Shown: one piece after another, positions 59,851 to 64,000 of the stretch
Layout of the letters: each line of letters opens with the position of its first letter
How positions within the stretch are numbered: the first letter of the stretch is position 1
DNA from: Arctopsyche grandis
Taxonomy: Eukaryota; Arthropoda; Insecta; Trichoptera; Hydropsychidae
DNA length: 64,000 nucleotides
Reading direction: 5' to 3'
Assembly: GCF_051622035.1 (NCBI RefSeq)
Contig: NC_135356.1
Span: forward strand, 7,228,579-7,292,578
The notes under the pieces: generated by a model
Seen by the model: only the letters and a program-made list of their open reading frames with translations
The model's database searches: none
Told to the model about the DNA's origin: nothing
Program-made: the position numbers and the translations under genes

Positions 59851-59949
59851 TCAGACCCAATACTGGTTCCTCCGCAGCATCGGATTGGTGGTCGTCGCTC
59901 TGATGGGATAGGCCGCCTCGCTCGCGTCATAGCTGCTCCACTCCTCGGT
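59851..59949 (-). CDS. kon: Kon-like last exon (32 residues, PDZ ligand QYWV)
   Basis: TEEWSSYDASEAAYPIRATT then TNPMLRRNQYWV and TGA. Preceded by a 75-nt intron (59950-60024; GTGAGA...TTCCAG). Confidence 0.75.
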   Translation of the reverse strand, partial: TEEWSSYDASEAAYPIRATTTNPMLRRNQYWV

Positions 59950-62940
59950 CTGGAACACGACGACGACAGTGTAAAACAAGGATAAAAGCAACGCGGCGGA
60001 AGATATTTCGATTGGTTTTCTCACGTCTGTGTGATCGTCGGCGGCGCCGTACGGATAGCGGGTGTTCAGCTCGGCGCTTCCTGGAGGTATTGGGACGGCG
60101 TCGACGACCCTGAGCGGTGTCACCTTGCACTGAGGAATGCTGCCCACGGACGGCATCGGCGTGTTCGTTCCCGTGTGCATCGAGTTATCCGACGAGATGT
60201 ATCTGCGGAAGAATTATTCCATGGTTCAAATGAGGGCGAATCGCTGGATGCGAGCGGCTGAACAACTGAATACAATTTGGAATATGTAACATAATATATG
60301 GTTGGAAATTTCAACGCGTCATAGTTCGCACAAGCCAGCTATTGACAAGAGTACCGATTAAAATTATAATCGTCAAAATTCTTATATTATTGAAACAAAA
60401 ACAACCAGAGGCAAATCAGATCTTCAATAAGAATAGAAATACTGATTAATAATATGATAGTAAAATAATTTCATGCATATCTAAAAATGACACATTGAAA
60501 GTCATTTATTCACCATCTACTGCCTCTCCGATACGCATCGTTTCTGTTTTTCACATCTCTCATCCACCTTGTCCCACACTTTTCTTTAAATTTCAACCAC
60601 ACATCTTCCTTGCCGCCTTTCTTTCACCTTTTTTTACCATCTCGGGTACCATTCTTACATTTGTCCGAATTTCATCAAAACTTCTAGACAGGTGACCCAC
60701 CTATTGCTATTTCTAATATATTCACTGTCTCCAATATATCAACTATCTTTCTCACCCACGTATTCCGCTTCATATCTCTCCTCGTTATGTCTAACATGCA
60801 ACGTTCCATAGTTTTTTATTGGACTTAGTATAACATTTTGGCGTTGAATGTCCACGTTTCACATCCATACGTCATCACTGGCAATACACATTGATCGAAG
60901 ATCTTTTTATTCAAGCAAAGTGATATTTTACAGCAATCATTCGTCATCCTAATTTCATACATCTCTTTATTTCCTCTTCTTTTTTTATTATGAAATATAA
61001 AATTCAAATAATAAATGCTTTTTTTTTCATAAAATAACATATGAAAAAAAAAAGTGTATAAAAGTTGGATGAATTTTCAAATTTAAAAAATAAAATTAGC
61101 GAGAAACTTTTGTGACCACAATGTTACTCTCGTTTGCTACTAACTTTTAGTAATGTGTGATTTTAGTTATCTATCTATTATAGACTAGTCTATTCACTAG
61201 ACCAAGGGTGGCGAACTTATGGCACGCGTGCCAAAAGTGGCACATATAACAATTTAGATGACCAAAATGTTTTACCAAATTTTCAGCTCATTCAAGTCAC
61301 ACAATATGACATAAAACATTTGGCTTCAAATAAACAGCAGCAAAATATCATTAATAAATAATTGCCTTGTATTTTTATGTACCTTGTATTTTTTTTATTA
61401 TTACATTCAAATTTAAAGTTTTGTTACATTTTTTCCAGTCTTTTTTTTATATTTTGATGCTAGCTATACAATATATAATAGCTAGCATCAAAATATAAAA
61501 AAAAGACTGGAAAAAATGTAACAAAACTTTGAATTTGAATGTAATAATAAAAAAAATACAAGAAGGTACATAAAAATACAAGGCAATTATTTATTAATGA
61601 TATTTTGCTGCTGTTTTTAATTAATTTCACCAAAGAAATGTTATAATAATAAAAGTGCCTTTAGGCGTTATATTGTTGTCAAGTGACGATTGTCCACAGA
61701 CAATCCTAAATAATTTTAGCATCAGTCGTATTTGATGCTTGGTGGTCGACGTACATATGTCCGATAAAAACTTCTCTGGGCAAGAGCATCGTTAAAAATT
61801 GCACGATGCATTCAAAAACACACAATAAACAACATGGGATACATTTTTATAAATAAATTGATCATTTAAGCAACATACTATTCAATTTACATTGTATATG
61901 AAAGTTTGCATGAAAGCGTCGGCATTCGGCAATAGTATACCTATACGCGTACAATATTGCGTAGTTACGGAAACGGTACGCGTGTTATTGAAACAAGAAA
62001 TGTATTCCAAAGGGCGCTTCTATTATTATAATATTTCTCTGACTTTCACTTTATAATTTTGTTTAAATTTTTCAATATAATTCTTGTAAGCTACTTTTTT
62101 TCTGGTATTAAAAATTCCTAGACACGCCTGAAATTAAGTTAATAGTTTAATGTAAATTTTTGACACGCGATCGTTAAAAGGTTCGCCACCCCTGTACTAG
62201 ACAATTGAAGTGGTTCTACTAAAAAACTTAATTTCAATTCATATCTGTAGTTTCTGAAAAAAGAAAACAATATCGATTTTTTTTTAAATGAACATGTAAT
62301 ATAAAGCAGTTCAATTGTTTTTTTTTTTTTAAATATATAAATACATATAAAATTAAATAAAGCGCTGTCATTGGTCAAAAATTAGTTAATACAATTCGCA
62401 TTACATTTGTACAAATATATGAGAACACATTGATTTCTAAAGATTAAAATACGCACATGTGCAAAAACGAAAATAATCACGCATAACGCTTTGCCAAATA
62501 AAACATACATACGCAGTGTGCATTATATTTGTAAGTTAGTTTAAATAACAATCGATGAGTAAAAATTCGACGATTCTAAAAGAATAAAAACAAGATCAAA
62601 TTGTATTCAATTGTACATTTCACAGTCGGCGATTGGATAAGAATACTTTCCGACCGTGTTACAACATATGTATGGAAGGAGAGCTCTTGTACCTTTTGAT
62701 AGACGGAGTACCCTGTATGGGTGACGGCATCAGATGATCAGGTGGCCTCGGCAACGGCATCGGTGGTATTCCCTGAACCGCCTGCCCGTGCATCTTTTCC
62801 AACATATTCTGATCTTTTCTTGCGTTTGCGTTTCGCCGGCACTTTATCAGTCCGACGATGACGATCGTCAAGAAGACAAACACCGACACGCCGATGAATA
62901 TAAAAATATAGTCATTGCCGATCGCAGAGCCGCTTACCTG
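59851..62940 (-). CDS. kon: CSPG4/NG2 - Kon-tiki-type proteoglycan, C-terminal exons (partial)
   Basis: Exons on the minus strand: 62940-62693, 60202-60025, 59949-59851 (TGA), giving the last 174 residues. Seen: a short extracellular end, one transmembrane helix (YIFIFIGVSVFVFLTIVIVG, then LI), a basic stop-transfer KCRRNANARK, a proline-rich tail (PPMPLPRPPDHLMPSP), and the terminus NPMLRRNQYWV. Established knowledge: mammalian CSPG4 ends in QYWV, a PDZ ligand bound by GRIP-type proteins, and insect Kon-tiki shares this tail and acts with Grip in muscle attachment. The identification rests mainly on QYWV plus the TM/tail layout. The ectodomain (laminin-G and CSPG repeats in the family) lies outside the window. 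Confidence 0.75.
60025..60202 (-). CDS. kon: Kon-like penultimate exon
   Basis: Starts with A completing an AG|A arginine, then YISSDNSMHTGTNTP and SIPQCKVTPLRVVDAVPIPP; ends DDHTD at GTGAGA. The 60-260 plus-strand frames are shadows. Confidence 0.75.
60495..61040 (-). pseudogene. RTE-like retrotransposon RT fragment
   Basis: On the minus strand, VLPVMTYGCETWTFNAKML (RT thumb-proximal motif) followed in broken frames by ERCMLDITRRDMKRN and WVRKIVDI-like segments. Frameshifted and truncated. Lies in the Kon-like intron. Confidence 0.7.
61203..62194. mobile_element. hAT-type element, 992 bp
   Basis: Termini CAAGGGTGGCGAACTT and, reversed, CAGGGGTGGCGAACCTTT. Flanks CACTAGAC (61195-61202) and TACTAGAC (62195-62202) are an 8-bp duplication with one mismatch. 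A central ~240-bp palindrome (61378-61615, centre near 61479) is unusual. No transposase frame. Confidence 0.8.
62693..62940 (-). CDS. kon: Kon-like transmembrane exon
   Basis: VSGSAIGNDYIFIFIG through the membrane helix to GTPSIKR, ending AAA AG at donor AG|GTACAA. The acceptor is TTAG or the tandem TTAGCAG, so the first codon CAG (Q) may be skipped. Confidence 0.72.
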
Positions 62941-62943
62941 CTA

Positions 62944-64000
62944 ACGTGAAATTAACACATATATGAATGATTGTGACGCATTGGGCCGACCTTTCAGGTC
63001 ACATTGGTCATTAATTTGTTATTCTTTATTCATATGAATTATAATAATAAAATAAATAAATAAATTTATGCATTTTGAAAAGCGTTGTTGATTCTGCAAA
63101 ACTGCTATGTATCGTTTAGTTCTTTTGACGTAGAACACTATATTGTTATATAAATCTGAGATTTCCTCGCGTATAGAAGAATGACACTTTGTAACACTGA
63201 GCAACAAAAAATCACGTTTTTTACTTACCGGATTGGAGTCTCATTAATCGTTGCTAAGTTTGACCCACAAAATTCCAATATGATGATGATTTTTGTTGGT
63301 TTCCTCTCGTTTATGAGATATGAGCGTTTAAAGAAATTTTTACAGATTTTACAAAATCTACATAGTGTCGCTGTGCCAAAATCGACTATTGAAATCAATA
63401 GTCAGATGTTTTACTATTGATTATGATTTTTTATTGCTTAAAATACGTATAATTAATTATCTAGTGAATTTTAAAAGAAAAAATGAGCTAATTTCGTTAA
63501 TAAATTGGTTTTCAATCTCAATATTTATTTATTTTATCTGAATGTACTAATTTGAGTGGTAATTGATTTTAAAATTACAATATGAAATGTTCAAGACGTT
63601 CCGCTCATCGCTCGAAGCGAGTCAAATGGAATGATGCGCTCTCCATTCTTCATTTCGCTCTTGCATCATCACATACAACATATTTTAACTCAATTTAAAA
63701 TCATTTACCGTTCGAAATAGTACGCCTAGACAAAAAAAAATATTGAGATAAAAAAAACCAATCCTTATAAACGTGGTAAAGGGATAAAATAGCGAAATAA
63801 ACTTATAATATTATGGGAAAAAAATGTACATACATTATTGACTTAAATTTCGCTAGAAATTAATTATAATTATTTTAAAGCAATAAGAAAAATTATAATC
63901 AATAGAAAAAAAATCTGACAATTAATTCCAATACTCACTTTCGGGCACAACAATACTGTTAAAGACTTAAAAATATGTAAAACTTGCGCATTTTTTAAAA
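62944..64000. other. Kon-like upstream intron, no further exon recognised
   Basis: A minus-strand donor-like CCG|GTAAGT at about 63229, with an open frame before it (...CGSNLATINETPIR), was considered. It has no acceptor or family match. Confidence 0.4.

Noticed and set aside
63181-63420. 79-codon plus frame and opposite-strand donor-like CCG|GTAAGT
   Set aside because: No acceptor, no family match and no continuity with the Kon-like exons; left as intronic.

Overview
The window looks like a piece of an insect chromosome. It is AT-rich, its genes carry GT-AG introns, and it is packed with small DNA transposons, Helitrons, piggyBac-like elements and LINE relics. I cannot name the order: no mitochondrial, rRNA or other taxon-diagnostic sequence is present. 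No tRNA gene, CRISPR array or bacterial operon was seen.

Three protein-coding genes can be reconstructed exon by exon, with reading frame kept across every junction. (1) 9623-24504, plus strand: a complete 8-exon, 717-residue ZER1/ZYG11-family protein, the substrate receptor of a CUL2 ubiquitin ligase. It has an N-terminal BC-box and Cul2-box-like segment, leucine-rich repeats and a C-terminal armadillo-like region. (2) 49679-36169, minus strand: a complete 11-exon, 543-residue SLC22-type organic cation/anion transporter of the major facilitator superfamily. (3) 62940-59851, minus strand: the last three exons (174 residues: transmembrane segment and cytoplasmic tail) of a CSPG4/NG2 / Kon-tiki-type proteoglycan ending in the PDZ ligand QYWV. 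Its large ectodomain lies beyond the right edge.

Layout: 1-9 kb is a repeat graveyard upstream of ZER1. 9.6-24.5 kb is ZER1, with intron 1 (7.8 kb) full of nested elements. 24.5-36.1 kb is the intergenic region between the convergent ZER1 and SLC22 genes, with microsatellites and a dead RTE-like retrotransposon. 36.2-49.7 kb is SLC22, with Helitrons, hAT and MITE elements in its introns. 49.7-59.8 kb is intergenic, with a Mutator-like foldback array, a solo LTR and MITEs. 59.9-62.9 kb is the end of the Kon-like gene. The rest is intergenic or intronic.

The genes have unrelated jobs (protein turnover, solute transport, cell-matrix attachment) and I see no functional cluster. No new biological system was found. 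The most informative observations are transposon nestings in which one copy supplies the empty insertion site of another, a predicted GC-AG intron in SLC22, two 75-nt frame-preserving introns, and an acceptor with an embedded donor consensus at the Kon transmembrane exon. Family assignments rest on recognition of conserved motifs, not on database searches.
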